DNA of 58,122 nucleotides from Candidatus Sumerlaeota bacterium (GCA_030613245.1 JAUWMI010000030.1:1-58122), one strand, 5' to 3'. Counted from the first letter of the stretch, positions 1 to 9,362 are shown. A program made the numbers and translations. The notes: generated by a model from the letters alone, not told the origin.

Positions 1-284
1 AGACCCGCCAAAACTTCTTCCCCAAAGCCACACGGATGTTTTCTCTAACCGGGGCTCTGAAGTCAAGGAGAATGAGGCCAATGCTAAACTCTTACGCTTG
101 CGAGTCAGGGATATGCAATAGAGACGTAAGGCCAACTATATCAGGAGAAAACGAGATTATATTTTCCTTGCATTGAGCGCAAAAAACAGACGCAGAACGC
201 TACGGCTTTTCGAATGCCTTGTCAATATTTTTATTCAGCGTTTAAGCCAGCGCAGCGGAAACACGGACGGCGTAAAGGAGGGAA

Positions 285-312
285 TAGGGGCAGATTTGAA
301 ACCTGCCCCTAC
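285..312. repeat. Dispersed GTAGGGGC-type palindrome
   Basis: A near-perfect inverted repeat with arms like TAGGGGCAG and CTGCCCCTA around a TTTGAAA centre. The same family occurs near 15.38, 18.14, 20.64, 20.73, 21.11, 21.15 and 37.79 kb, always between genes. The rest of bases 1-405 shows no gene that I can support. Confidence 0.75.
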
Positions 313-405
313 AGTCTGAATTTTTAATGCCACTAAGACATATGCACGTCGTGCCGTTCTGGTTTGCTATTTCTTTTTGTTCCGTGCTCTTAAACATATC
401 CATGC

Positions 406-1227
406 TCAAAGGCTGTTTATGAGGTGGGCAAGAAAGCCAGCTCCGAACCCGTTGTCAATATTGACGACAGCGACGCCGGAGCTGCAGGAGTTCAGCATGC
501 CCAGGAGTGCTGCGAGGCCGCCAAATGATGCGCCGTAGCCCACACTTGTTGGCACAGCAATGACCGGCACTGCAACCATTCCGCCGACAACGCTGGCGAG
601 GGCGCCCTCCATGCCGGCCACGACGATAATGACGCGCGCTTTATGAAGGCGGTCTTTGGCGTCGAGCAGGCGATGGATACCAGCAACGCCGACGTCGTAG
701 GACTTTTCAACTTTGTTACCCATAAGTGCAGCAGTCACCGCGGCTTCTTCAGCAACCGGGATGTCGGACGTACCGGCCGAGATGATGAGAATTGTGCCTG
801 GGCGTTTGGCAATCGCCTCGTTTTGTTTGACCAGGGTGCGCGCTAGAGGATTGTAGGTCAGCCCCGGGATGCTTTTGGAGAGTCTCTTAGAGACCTCCGG
901 CTCTACGCGGGTGGCCAGAATGTTTTGTCCCGCCTGATCCAGGCATCTGATAATCTTGGTGAGCTGGTCAATAGTCTTTCCTCCAGCAAAGACCACTTCG
1001 GGAAATCCTTTTCTTATGCGGCGGTGCAAATCAACTTTGGCAAAGCCGAGGTCGGCGAATGGGAAAGCCTTCAGGTGCTCGAGAGCCTGCTCGAGTGAGA
1101 TAGTGCCGGTTTTAAACTGGCGCAAAACGGTCTCGAGTGTTTCGGGCGTGATCTTCCCCTGCTGGGCAGTCTTGCTGCGCTGTGGCCGTCGAGTGGATTT
1201 CCGAGCACTGGATTTCTTGCGTATCAT
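406..1227 (-). CDS. larB: LarB-like pyridinium-3,5-biscarboxylate mononucleotide synthase
   Basis: LarB carboxylates nicotinic acid adenine dinucleotide, the first step to the nickel-pincer cofactor of lactate racemase and related enzymes (family knowledge). The 273-residue product has the PurE/AIR-carboxylase-like core in its C-terminal half: [40 protein letters not shown] and the terminal [11 protein letters not shown] are all LarB signatures. The middle holds the usual [13 protein letters not shown] segment. The first 25 residues are Lys/Arg/Ser-rich and are not typical of the family; the same 25 codons occur as a remnant at 2995-3069. No larC or larE is visible nearby, so the cofactor pathway must be completed elsewhere or the protein serves another role. 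It lies 42 bp downstream of a secreted-protein gene on the same strand. Confidence 0.88.
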   Translation of the reverse strand: MIRKKSSARKSTRRPQRSKTAQQGKITPETLETVLRQFKTGTISLEQALEHLKAFPFADLGFAKVDLHRRIRKGFPEVVFAGGKTIDQLTKIIRCLDQAGQNILATRVEPEVSKRLSKSIPGLTYNPLARTLVKQNEAIAKRPGTILIISAGTSDIPVAEEAAVTAALMGNKVEKSYDVGVAGIHRLLDAKDRLHKARVIIVVAGMEGALASVVGGMVAVPVIAVPTSVGYGASFGGLAALLGMLNSCSSGVAVVNIDNGFGAGFLAHLINSL

Positions 1228-1269
1228 TCACTTGTCTCACGAAACGGTTGCGTGCTGCTTCTTCCCCAT

Positions 1270-2970
1270 TTACGGAAAGAGGGGAAGGGACGCCTTTTCG
1301 ATTGCGAATTCTTCCAGCTTGATTGTTCCTGTGGCGCTGTTTGCTGGGTCGAAGTTCAGGATTTCAAATGCTGCGACCATACCCTGGGCAACAGCACTGG
1401 CTGGTGGTACAAAGTAGACCCAGTAGTCCTTTGGCGTAGTTGTGGGCGATGCCTCTCCTTGGCCGGTACTGGTCACCACAAGCATGGCGTGCATCTGCAG
1501 ATTGTTCGTGGTCAGGCGCAAACGGATGTCTGGCACCTGAGCCGGGTTGGCTAGATCCGAGCTGACGCGAAACCTAGCTCGGTAGGCCATGCTGCTTTCC
1601 AGCGCAATGGTTGGGCTCTGCCATCCACCAAATGTAGTGTAGTCTACCGCCTGAAGCTGTAATGATCCGCTTCCTGAATTCGCTGTAGTGGGCTCGGAGA
1701 ATGCCACGGGTACAGAGAAGAAAGCCCAGCCATCGGTGCCAGAATCAAAGGTGGCCGCAGCCCCGGGAATCGAAGTAAATCCAGGGAGGCTCGCGAGATT
1801 CACGCGAGAGATCGTGATATTATCCAGCATGAGGCCACCGTTTGCTGCGTCCGCAGGGTTGAAATTCAGCATGTCAAATGCCATCGACATGGTGGGAACA
1901 AGGGTGCTAATGCCGCTGTTATGAGGGCAAAAATAGAGGCTGTAGGTCTGCCCGCCTGGTGTGGGAGCGGATTCCGCACCGGAGTTGCTTACCACATCGA
2001 GTATGCTGGCGAGCTGATTATTTTGGGTGTTAAAGCGCAGTCGGAGCTCGGGCACCACGGTCGGGTCGGTGACGTCTGTTGCGACTCTGCATTGAGCGCG
2101 ATAGAGAGTATTATTGGCTTGCATATACAGTTCATTCAAGCTGCTCCAGAAGCCGAAGGTGTTGGTATTTACATTGCTATGAAGACCGAGCCGGCCGGCG
2201 GAGAAGCTGCTGCTCGGAAGCGTGAAGATAATGGGAGCGCCTCCGGTAGACCACCGCTCCTGGCCGGAGCCATACGTATACGTCGCGCTTGAATTATTCA
2301 GCAAATCCGGAAGGAAGCCACCATTGACCTGCGCGGAAATGAGACCATAATTCCCGCCATACGCTGCTATACGAACGATGCCGGTACCGCGGGCCACGAT
2401 ATGATCTTCGACGAAGGTTTCGTCGTAGTCACCCAGTGACGTGTGAACGAAAATGCTTATAGTGCTGCGCAGAGACACAGTATCGGCAAATACGAGCGTC
2501 GGTGTCACGGCAATTTCGCCGATGTTGGTGTAAGAGATGGTTTGCACGACATAGACGGTAAGCCAGCCAAGAAAGGTATTAATCTCAATTTGCTCGCTGT
2601 GAGTGAAGATATCACCAACCTGAATGTCGCTGTCGCCGATGGGAAAGGGAGAGTCGGGAATAAGTTCGTATTGGCCAAAGGGCTCGGGGAAGTTAACTAT
2701 GAATCCATACAGTCCAAGCACACCCTGGCTGTCAATGCCAAAGAACTCCTTGGGCATATCAGGCTCCGTGATCTCGAAGACGCTGGTTACTACACCGAGA
2801 ATGGAACGTGTGCCAGTAACATTTATCTGAAAGGTTTCGCTGGAACTGTCCTCCTTGTAGGTCCATTGGTCACCCACGCCAAGTTGGAAGAAGTCTGCGA
2901 CGTCATACGTCTGCGCCAGCACGCCGAGAGGGAGAAATAGTAGAACACACAATATGCCTAACCGTTTCAT
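1270..2970 (-). CDS. Secreted protein with two C-terminal FG-W modules (copy 1)
   Basis: The start is placed at 2970 because AAAGGAGG sits seven bases upstream of that ATG and a clean signal peptide follows (MKRLGILCVLLFLPLGVLAQ). The longer frame to 3069 only adds translated larB remnant. The 566-residue product has an N-terminal domain of about 210 residues beginning with a VGDQWTYKE segment. Two modules of about 170 residues follow, each with an aromatic FGFW or FGGW motif, a YRA..RVS.D...VP..RLR core, and an 'LLNFDPA' type ending. The composition (Ser, Thr, aromatic, few Lys) suggests a beta-sandwich, possibly carbohydrate-binding. I do not recognise a named family. It is a tandem paralogue of the gene at 3112-4827. 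Confidence 0.8.
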   Translation of the reverse strand: MKRLGILCVLLFLPLGVLAQTYDVADFFQLGVGDQWTYKEDSSSETFQINVTGTRSILGVVTSVFEITEPDMPKEFFGIDSQGVLGLYGFIVNFPEPFGQYELIPDSPFPIGDSDIQVGDIFTHSEQIEINTFLGWLTVYVVQTISYTNIGEIAVTPTLVFADTVSLRSTISIFVHTSLGDYDETFVEDHIVARGTGIVRIAAYGGNYGLISAQVNGGFLPDLLNNSSATYTYGSGQERWSTGGAPIIFTLPSSSFSAGRLGLHSNVNTNTFGFWSSLNELYMQANNTLYRAQCRVATDVTDPTVVPELRLRFNTQNNQLASILDVVSNSGAESAPTPGGQTYSLYFCPHNSGISTLVPTMSMAFDMLNFNPADAANGGLMLDNITISRVNLASLPGFTSIPGAAATFDSGTDGWAFFSVPVAFSEPTTANSGSGSLQLQAVDYTTFGGWQSPTIALESSMAYRARFRVSSDLANPAQVPDIRLRLTTNNLQMHAMLVVTSTGQGEASPTTTPKDYWVYFVPPASAVAQGMVAAFEILNFDPANSATGTIKLEEFAIEKASLPLFP

Positions 2971-2994
2971 GTTACGTCCTCCTTTACTATTACG

Positions 2995-3069
2995 TTTACC
3001 CTGCTGGGCAGGCTTGCTGCGCTGTGGCCGTTGAGCGGATTTCCGAGCACTGGATTTCTTGTGTATCAT
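2995..3069 (-). pseudogene. Remnant of the larB 5' end
   Basis: These 75 bases encode 25 residues that match the N-terminus of LarB ([10 protein letters not shown] in larB, MIHKKSSARK here) with about four changes. The bases beyond 3069 also match the larB upstream spacer. After codon 25 the similarity stops and the ribosome binding site of the next gene begins. This is the scar of a tandem duplication of 'secreted gene plus larB start'. Confidence 0.8.
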
Positions 3070-3111
3070 CGCCTGGTTTCACGAAACGGGTACATCCTGC
3101 TTCTTCCCCAT

Positions 3112-4827
3112 TTATGGAAAGAGGGGAAGGGACGCCTTTTCAATTGCGAATTCTTCCAGCTTGATTGTTCCCATGGAGCTGTTTGCCGGGTCGAAGTTCA
3201 GGATTTCAAATGCTGCGATCATGCCCTGGGCAACAGCACTGGCTGGTGGTGCAAAGTAGACCCAGTAGTCCTTTGGCGTAGTTGTGGGCGACGCCTCTCC
3301 CTGGCCGGTACTGGTCACCACAAGCATGGCGTGCATCTGCAGATTGTTCGTGGTCAGGCGCGAACGGATGTCTGGCACCTGAGCCGGGTTGGCTAGATCC
3401 GAGCTGACGCGAAATCTAGCGCGGTAGGCCATGCTGCTTTCCAGGGCAATGCTTGGGCTCTGCCACCCGCCAAAGGTCTGAAAGTCTACCGCCTGAAGCT
3501 GTAATGATCCGCTTCCTGAACTCCCTGTAGTGGGCTCGGAGTATGCCACAGGTGCAGAGAAGAAAGCCCAGCCATCGGTGCCAGAATCAAAGGTGGCCGC
3601 AGCCCCGGGAATCGAAGTAAATCCGGTAAGGCTCTCGAGATCCACGCGAGAGATCGTGACATCATCCAGCTGGAGGCTGGCGGTCGCTGCGTCGTCAGGG
3701 TTGAAATTCAGTAGATCGAACGCCAGCGACATGGTCGGCACAAGGCTGCTAATGCCGCTGTTATGCGGGCAAAAATAGAGGCTGTAGGTCTGCCCGCCTG
3801 GTGTAGGAGCGGATTCCGCACCCGAATTGCTTACTACGTCGAGTATACTGGAGAGCTGATTATTTTGGGTGTTAAAGCGCAGTCGGAGCTCGGGCACCTG
3901 GGTCGGGACGGTGATGTCTGTTGAGACGGTGCATTGAGCGCGATAGAGGGTATTATCGGCTTGGAAATACAGTTCATTCAAGCTGCCCCAGAAGCCGAAG
4001 GTATTGGTATTTGTTGTGCTGAGAAGCTGGAGCATGCCGCCGGAGAAGCTGCTGCTCGGAAGCGTGAAGATAATGGGAGCGCCGCCGGTATCCCACCGCT
4101 CCGGGCCCAAATCGAACGTGTAGGTCACGCTGGAATTATTCAGCAAATCTGGAAGGAGGCCGCCATTGATGTTCGCGGAAATAAGATTGAAAACATCACC
4201 GTCGTCAATATCTGTGATACGGACGATGCCGGTGCCACGGGCTACGATGATTTCTTCCGTGAAGGTGTCAGTGTAGCCACCTAGCGGGCTGTCTATATTA
4301 ATTGTCAGGGTGCCGTGCAGGGTCAGGGTATCGGAAAAGACCAACGTTGGTGTTACGGCAATTTCGCCCGAGTTGGTGTAAGAGATGGTGTACGTGATAT
4401 CGGCATATACTTTGCCCAAGATACCAAGGTCATAAATCTCAATATCCTCCTCGGTGTGAGTGAAGACGTCGCCGACCTCAACATCGCTGTCGCCGATGGG
4501 AAAAGGCGAGTCGGGAATAACCTCAATTTCACCAATAGGCGAGCCGAAGTCATAAGCCATTCCATACAGTGCGAGTATACCCCCGCTGTCAATGCCAAAG
4601 AACTCCTTGGGGATATCCCTACCGGCGAGCTCAAAGACACTAGTCACGACACTGTCAATGATACGTGTGCCAGTGACATCCACCTGATAGGTGCTAGTGT
4701 ACCCCTGCTCCTGGTATACCCATTGGTCTCCCACGGCAAGGGGGAAGTAGTCTGCGTAGTCATACGTCTGCGCCAGCACGCCAAGGGGGAGAAATACCAA
4801 CACACACAATACGCCTAGTTGTTTCAT
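3112..4827 (-). CDS. Secreted protein with two C-terminal FG-W modules (copy 2)
   Basis: A 571-residue paralogue of the 1270-2970 gene. It starts at ATG 4827 after AAAGGAGAACGTAAC and has the signal peptide MKQLGVLCVLVFLPLGVLAQ. Nearly identical stretches in the two C-terminal modules show that the duplication is recent or kept similar by gene conversion. The N-terminal domain (residues about 20-230) has diverged more than the modules. Both copies end in SLPLFP. No catalytic motif is visible. Likely exported to the periplasm or surface. The 215 bases between this gene and ptsI hold no recognisable gene. Confidence 0.8.
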   Translation of the reverse strand: MKQLGVLCVLVFLPLGVLAQTYDYADYFPLAVGDQWVYQEQGYTSTYQVDVTGTRIIDSVVTSVFELAGRDIPKEFFGIDSGGILALYGMAYDFGSPIGEIEVIPDSPFPIGDSDVEVGDVFTHTEEDIEIYDLGILGKVYADITYTISYTNSGEIAVTPTLVFSDTLTLHGTLTINIDSPLGGYTDTFTEEIIVARGTGIVRITDIDDGDVFNLISANINGGLLPDLLNNSSVTYTFDLGPERWDTGGAPIIFTLPSSSFSGGMLQLLSTTNTNTFGFWGSLNELYFQADNTLYRAQCTVSTDITVPTQVPELRLRFNTQNNQLSSILDVVSNSGAESAPTPGGQTYSLYFCPHNSGISSLVPTMSLAFDLLNFNPDDAATASLQLDDVTISRVDLESLTGFTSIPGAAATFDSGTDGWAFFSAPVAYSEPTTGSSGSGSLQLQAVDFQTFGGWQSPSIALESSMAYRARFRVSSDLANPAQVPDIRSRLTTNNLQMHAMLVVTSTGQGEASPTTTPKDYWVYFAPPASAVAQGMIAAFEILNFDPANSSMGTIKLEEFAIEKASLPLFP

Positions 4828-5042
4828 GTTACGTTCTCCTTTCTTGAGAGAATGGTGAAGCCACGAACTGATATTTCCATATCACATGTTTGTCTTGCTT
4901 GTCAAGGATAATGAATTTGATGTTTCTGCCGCTGGAATCTATGGCGATGATCAGAGATGCCATCATATAGGACTTCACATTGGTAGAAGCGGTTATGGAG
5001 AGCGTTGGGCCGCAGTACGGATCGTGGCCGTGCGCTTTGTGC

Positions 5043-6827
5043 TTAGGTGCTCTTGCCGGACGCGCTGTCGGATATGGGAGCGGATTCGGTGGGCCTACTC
5101 ATCTCACTGACGCGTTGGTTCACGAGTTCACGCACGTCCTGCATGGATGATTGTGTCATAATCTGGTTAAGCAGCTCCTTAGCGTCTGCCAGGCGGATGC
5201 CACGGATGGTCTTTTTCACCTCAGGAATCGCGACGGCCCCCATACTAAGTTCGTCAAGCCCAAGCCCCAGGAGAATCGTGGCGATTGCCGGGTCAGCAGC
5301 CATTTCGCCACAGAGGGAAACCCAAATGCTGTGACGATGGCTAGCATCCACGATTTCCTGAATCAGACGCAGGATAGCCGGATGCAGTGGATCATAGAGA
5401 TATGCAACTTTTTCATTCACGCGATCAACGGCTAGTGTGTATTGAATCAGGTCATTTGTACCAATGCTGAAGAAATCAACTTCCCGAGCCAGTAGATCCG
5501 CGATTACCGCAGCAGAGGGGATTTCGATCATTATACCGATCTGAATATTTTTATCGAAGGGTATCCCTTGATCGGCGAGCTCCTGCTTGACTTCTTCGAG
5601 AATGCGTTTTGCAGCGCGGACTTCTTTAATGCCGGATACCAGAGGGAACATGATTTTGGCGGAGCCAAAGACACTGGCGCGAAGCATAGCGCGCAACTGC
5701 TGACGAAACATGTCGGGATATTCCAGGCAGAGCCGGATGGCCCGCAGCCCGAGGAAGGGATTGAGTTCTTGTGATATGGGGATGGAGGAGAGAAATTTGT
5801 CGCCGCCAAGATCCAGCGTGCGGAACACGACGGGATGTGGGTTCATCTTCTCGACCACGCGCTTGTAAACCGTGAACTGTTCTTCTTCGGTTGGCATACG
5901 CTCTTTGTCGAGATAGATGAATTCCGTGCGGAAGAGGCCAATGCCTTCTGCGCCATGGCGAAGCACGTGATCCACCTCTTCGGCGAGTTCGATGTTCGCA
6001 TGGAGGCCAATGATATGACTATCCAGCGTTTCCGCTGGCAGATGCCGGAGCGAGAGGAGGGCACGCTCCTGTTCGTAGAGCTGCTGCTGCGCGCCGCGGT
6101 ATTCTTTCACAACATCTATTGTTGGACTATGGATCACCACACCCTTGCTACCATCAACAATCAGCGTGTCGCCAGTGTGGACGTACTTCGTTATATTATC
6201 CAGTCCGACAACTGCTGGAATTTCCAAGGCTTTAGCCATGATGGCAGTATGCGAGGTTGGCCCGCCAACGTCAGTCACGAAGCCCGTGACCTTTTCCTTC
6301 AGCATATGGGCAGTATCAGACGGCCCGAGCTCGTGTGCCACTACGATGACTTCTTCTTCCAGGCGAGAGAGTTTCGAGCTCTCCAGCTGAAGGAGGTTAT
6401 TGATGACGCGATTGGCTACGTCGTATAGATCGAGTTTCCGAGCGCTGAGGTAGTCGTCCTTAATCGTTGCGAACATTGAGGCGATTTTCTCAACGGCTGC
6501 ATTAAAGACGTATTCGCCATTGAGACTGTCCTTGCGAATACGTGCAATGGTTTCGTCTATGATCAAGGGGTCTTCCAGGATGAGGAGATGGGAGTCAAAG
6601 ATAGCGGCATGCCTTTCGTCAACATCATCCTTGACCTGGCTTCGGATGGTGGAGAGTTGTTTTTTGGAGAGTTCAACGGCGGATTTAAAGCGCTCGATTT
6701 CGTCGTCCACTCGATCCGAAGGAACTGGGCGAGGTTCCAGGGTGAGGCTTTTGTAGTCGAGAGAATAGGCCCTGCCGATGATTATACCGGACGAGACAGG
6801 AATGCCATGGAAGATGCGTTGTGTCAT
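5043..6827 (-). CDS. ptsI: PTS enzyme I (phosphoenolpyruvate-protein phosphotransferase)
   Basis: Enzyme I autophosphorylates from phosphoenolpyruvate and hands the phosphate to HPr. The 594-residue length is normal. The N-terminal HPr-binding and phosphohistidine half carries GGPTSHTAIMA with the active His at 193. The PEP-binding TIM barrel shows GIGLFRTEFIY, FRTLDLGGDK and the GTNDLIQYTLAVDR and SLCGEMAADP motifs. A hydrophilic tail of about 20 residues follows the barrel. HPr lies 440 bp upstream in the same direction. No EII gene is visible in the window, so this may be a regulatory PTS, or the EIIs lie elsewhere. Confidence 0.97.
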   Translation of the reverse strand: MTQRIFHGIPVSSGIIIGRAYSLDYKSLTLEPRPVPSDRVDDEIERFKSAVELSKKQLSTIRSQVKDDVDERHAAIFDSHLLILEDPLIIDETIARIRKDSLNGEYVFNAAVEKIASMFATIKDDYLSARKLDLYDVANRVINNLLQLESSKLSRLEEEVIVVAHELGPSDTAHMLKEKVTGFVTDVGGPTSHTAIMAKALEIPAVVGLDNITKYVHTGDTLIVDGSKGVVIHSPTIDVVKEYRGAQQQLYEQERALLSLRHLPAETLDSHIIGLHANIELAEEVDHVLRHGAEGIGLFRTEFIYLDKERMPTEEEQFTVYKRVVEKMNPHPVVFRTLDLGGDKFLSSIPISQELNPFLGLRAIRLCLEYPDMFRQQLRAMLRASVFGSAKIMFPLVSGIKEVRAAKRILEEVKQELADQGIPFDKNIQIGIMIEIPSAAVIADLLAREVDFFSIGTNDLIQYTLAVDRVNEKVAYLYDPLHPAILRLIQEIVDASHRHSIWVSLCGEMAADPAIATILLGLGLDELSMGAVAIPEVKKTIRGIRLADAKELLNQIMTQSSMQDVRELVNQRVSEMSRPTESAPISDSASGKST

Positions 6828-6989
6828 TAGGTATCTCTTAAGGGCGTGATCAGGGCCCGATTATTACTGGCCGCACACATTGGAAGTAGGCAATGTGGTA
6901 ACCCCTGCGCGGGATGTTACACGGTATATTTCAGTAGTGTGACGGGCGAGGAGATTCCGCCTACTCCCGTCATGGCCGTGCGTACAGAG

Positions 6990-7268
6990 TCAGTCTTCCT
7001 CGCCAAATTTATTTTTCACCAGCTGCACGAGTTCTTGCAGAGCCTTTTGTGCATCTTTTCCAGAAGCTTCAATGGTAATCTCGTTTCCTTGCGCTGCAGC
7101 CAACATCATTAACCCCATGATGCTCTTGCCATTAACCACGTTTCCGTCCTTACCGACTTTAATTTCGCAGTCGGGGTACTTGTTTGCCGTTTGGACAAAT
7201 AGCGCTGCGGGCCGTGCATGGAGTCCTAGTGAATTATCAATGGTAAGTGTGATCGTGTTGTTTGTCAT
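6990..7268 (-). CDS. ptsH: Phosphocarrier protein HPr
   Basis: HPr receives phosphate from enzyme I on a histidine. This 92-residue protein has the GLHARPAALF active site (His17) and NGKSIMGLMML containing the regulatory serine (Ser49), a site phosphorylated by HPr kinase in many bacteria. The start is placed at the ATG at 7268; an in-frame TTG at 7283 would add five residues. No strong Shine-Dalgarno precedes either start. It is followed 162 bp later by ptsI. The 160-base gap is GC-rich with no gene. Confidence 0.95.
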   Translation of the reverse strand: MTNNTITLTIDNSLGLHARPAALFVQTANKYPDCEIKVGKDGNVVNGKSIMGLMMLAAAQGNEITIEASGKDAQKALQELVQLVKNKFGEED

Positions 7269-7572
7269 AGTGACGATGGCCAAGAGCTGAAGCGATTTTT
7301 CTGGGTTGAAAAGACCTGTGCAGAGTTGCCCGGTTAATACGTTTTAATTATTTCGTAGGGAGGATGGTGATGTCAAGCGAGAACTCACCATGCTGGAGCG
7401 AACGTTATAGTAGTTAAGCTCGTGTATGGACGCGTTTAGATTCGCAACGTGTCGGCGAAATACTAATTTTTTGTACGCCAGTCAGAAGACTGTGCAATGA
7501 TAACGATCCAATGTGCGTCTTTTCAGCGCGCAAAAAAATTTTTCATGTTTTCCTTTTTTCTTTACATTATGC

Positions 7573-7600
7573 TTGACATCAAAATGGGATTTGTTAGAAA
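7573..7600 (+). promoter_or_regulatory. Probable sigma-70-type promoter upstream of the lysine-rich gene
   Basis: TTGACA at 7573-7578 and TAGAAA at 7595-7600, 16 bases apart, lie in an AT-rich stretch (about 7440-7730) without another gene. It points toward the small gene at 7738. Confidence 0.4.
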
Positions 7601-7737
7601 TGTTTTTAAAAGCGTTAAGTTAAAGAATTCTTTTGCCATTTTTCTGAAAGAGCTATACCCTTTAAAAAGGGAAAAGGGGGCTACAAAAGAATCGCTAACA
7701 TAGGACGAATATCTCAAAATAGAAAGGGGTGAAGTGG

Positions 7738-7887
7738 ATGGCAGCAGCAAAGAAGAAGGCGAAGAAGAAAAAGAAAGCAAGTGCGAAGAAGGGAAAGGCC
7801 AAGAAGGCAGTAAAGAAGAAAAAGAAAAAAGCGCCAGCGAAGAAGGGCAAGAAAAAAGCCGCAAAGAAGAAAAAGAAAAAAAGATAG
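7738..7887 (+). CDS. Lysine/alanine-rich histone-H1-like peptide, 49 residues
   Basis: ATG at 7738 follows AAGGGGTG with good spacing. The 49-codon frame reads MAAAKKKAKKKKKASAKKGK, continues with more KKA and KKG units (AVKKKKKKAPAKKGKKKAA) and ends in KKKKKKR. Such K/A/P peptides resemble the C-terminal tail of histone H1, chlamydial Hc1/Hc2 and AlgP-type proteins, which coat DNA. Function here is inferred from composition only. The other frames across this stretch are low-complexity Glu/Lys or Phe/Leu runs with no ribosome binding site. The gene has its own apparent promoter, and the strong terminator at 8271-8305 is the first one downstream. Confidence 0.72.
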   Translation: MAAAKKKAKKKKKASAKKGKAKKAVKKKKKKAPAKKGKKKAAKKKKKKR

Positions 7888-8270
7888 CGTTGGCTAAACA
7901 TGCGGACACCTCTCAGAGTGGAGACATGCTTCGATAGTACCAAGGTTTCTGAGAGGTGTGTCGGCGTGTTGCCGGTGCATCAAGAGGACTGAAGCTGAGC
8001 GCTGATGTAGAACATCGCCGCACCTGCTTACGGTCGGCAAACAGATTAAATGCCTCAAAAAGGTGTGCTGCCTTTTCCGGCATTGCACGGTGGCATCAGA
8101 AGAAGGTGAACAGACAAACGTTCCTTCTGCGTGGTGTCACCGTGCACTCTGGCTCATGTGGAAGAAGCAATGGGAGCAGATCGAGAGATTTTCGACACTC
8201 ATTCTGAAGTGTCAGTGAGAACACCGCCTTTCTTTCGCATTTGAGACGAGAGGGATGATTAAGGTCTTCA
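7888..8270 (+). other. Non-coding stretch between the lysine-rich gene and a terminator; possible structured RNA or long 3' UTR
   Basis: About 380 bases have no credible gene but end at a strong intrinsic terminator. They open with a perfect 12-base inverted repeat: ACACCTCTCAGA (7906-7917) and TCTGAGAGGTGT (7948-7959). I checked for conserved pieces of tmRNA, SRP RNA and RNase P RNA and recognised none. It may be a long 3' UTR or an unknown small RNA. Confidence 0.3.
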
Positions 8271-8305
8271 GGAGAACAATCGGTAACGTTGTTCTCCTTT
8301 TTTTT
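8271..8305 (+). terminator. Rho-independent terminator
   Basis: GGAGAACAA at 8271-8279 pairs with TTGTTCTCC at 8289-8297, followed directly by eight T residues. It ends the transcript that covers the lysine-rich gene and separates it from coaX. Confidence 0.9.
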
Positions 8306-8400
8306 GTTCTTAGTGTGCAAGAGCAAGATTGGCGTTCAGAAGAAGCAAAAAAAGTGAGGTCAACGGACGATCACACCCTTGCGAACAGAGGAAAAGAAGA

Positions 8401-9183
8401 ATGTTACTTACACTTAATATTGGCAATACGAGTGTCGTTATAGGTGTCTTTCGCGAGTCAAACTTGATTACATCATGGCGTATAGGAACGGATTTGAGTA
8501 AGACCGAGGACGAATATGCAGTTGTTTTCCATAGTCTGTTTAAGCTGAGTAACGTAGATGTGGGTGACGTGACAGGGGCCATCATCTCGTCAGTGGTTCC
8601 CCAGCTAACGCTGGTGATGAACAAAGCCATTGAGCGAGTCTTTGGGCTCACGGCGCAGGCGCTGGATCATCAGACGCCACTTCCCATGCGAAATCTGTAT
8701 GAGTATCCAAGTGAAGTAGGATTTGATCGGTTGGCGAATGCGGTCGGGGGGAAGATGTTATTCGGTACGCCGCTAATCATTGTAGATTTCGGGACTGCGA
8801 CGACGTTGGATGTCATTACGCGCGAAGGCGATTATGCGGGTGGTATTATTTTGCCCGGTTTGGAGATGTCAGCCGATGCGCTGTATCGTCGGACGTCTCG
8901 CCTACCGCAAATTCCGATTCTCAAGCCGGATCGAGTGCTGGGCACCAACACTGTGTCGAGCATGCAGTCGGGGTTATTTTATGGCAGCGTGGGAGCGATA
9001 GAAGGGCTGATCGAGCGGCTGTGGCGTGAGCTGGGCTATGAGACTAAAGTTGTGGCGACTGGTGGCCTGGCTCAGCTATTCTCTCACGAAACCCGCCATA
9101 TTTCGGCTTTTGAGCCATTTCTCGCGCTTTACGGATTGAAGAGTATCTGGGATCAACAGCCCCGTTCTTCTCACACTGGGTAG
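8401..9183 (+). CDS. coaX: Type III pantothenate kinase
   Basis: CoaX phosphorylates pantothenate, the first step to coenzyme A. The start at 8401 is chosen because the protein then begins exactly at the ATP-binding strand (MLLTLNIGNTSVVIGVF) after AGAGGAAAAGA. The 260 residues match the family length. Motifs: LPMRNLYEYPSEVGFDRLAN, DFGTATTLDVI, GGIILPGLEMS and the ATGG loop near residue 220. Position 6 of the first phosphate motif is Asn instead of the common Asp (DxGNT); Asn occurs there in some homologues, so I still expect activity. Confidence 0.95.
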   Translation: MLLTLNIGNTSVVIGVFRESNLITSWRIGTDLSKTEDEYAVVFHSLFKLSNVDVGDVTGAIISSVVPQLTLVMNKAIERVFGLTAQALDHQTPLPMRNLYEYPSEVGFDRLANAVGGKMLFGTPLIIVDFGTATTLDVITREGDYAGGIILPGLEMSADALYRRTSRLPQIPILKPDRVLGTNTVSSMQSGLFYGSVGAIEGLIERLWRELGYETKVVATGGLAQLFSHETRHISAFEPFLALYGLKSIWDQQPRSSHTG

Positions 9184-9362
9184 TCCTGCTTGACAGGCCG
9201 TGAGTGTGATACGATAGTTAGAAGATGATTGGCGAGCGCGTCTGTTGTGTCGCGTGGCCTGTAGTGGAATGAGGAATGCAGGATGTGTGTTCATGCATAG
9301 GAGTGGCTGTGATGCACTAGCCGGAGTTAGGCTATTAAGAATCTTTAGCGAGATTGTAAAAC

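Noticed and set aside
2971-3069. N-terminal 33-residue extension of the secreted protein (start at 3069)
   Set aside because: It is the translated larB remnant and would bury the signal peptide; the ATG at 2970 has its own ribosome binding site.
7734-7937. Glu/Lys-rich plus-strand frame and Phe-rich minus-strand frames over the lysine-rich gene
   Set aside because: They are the other frames of an A/G-rich low-complexity stretch; only the frame from 7738 has a ribosome binding site and a known compositional type.
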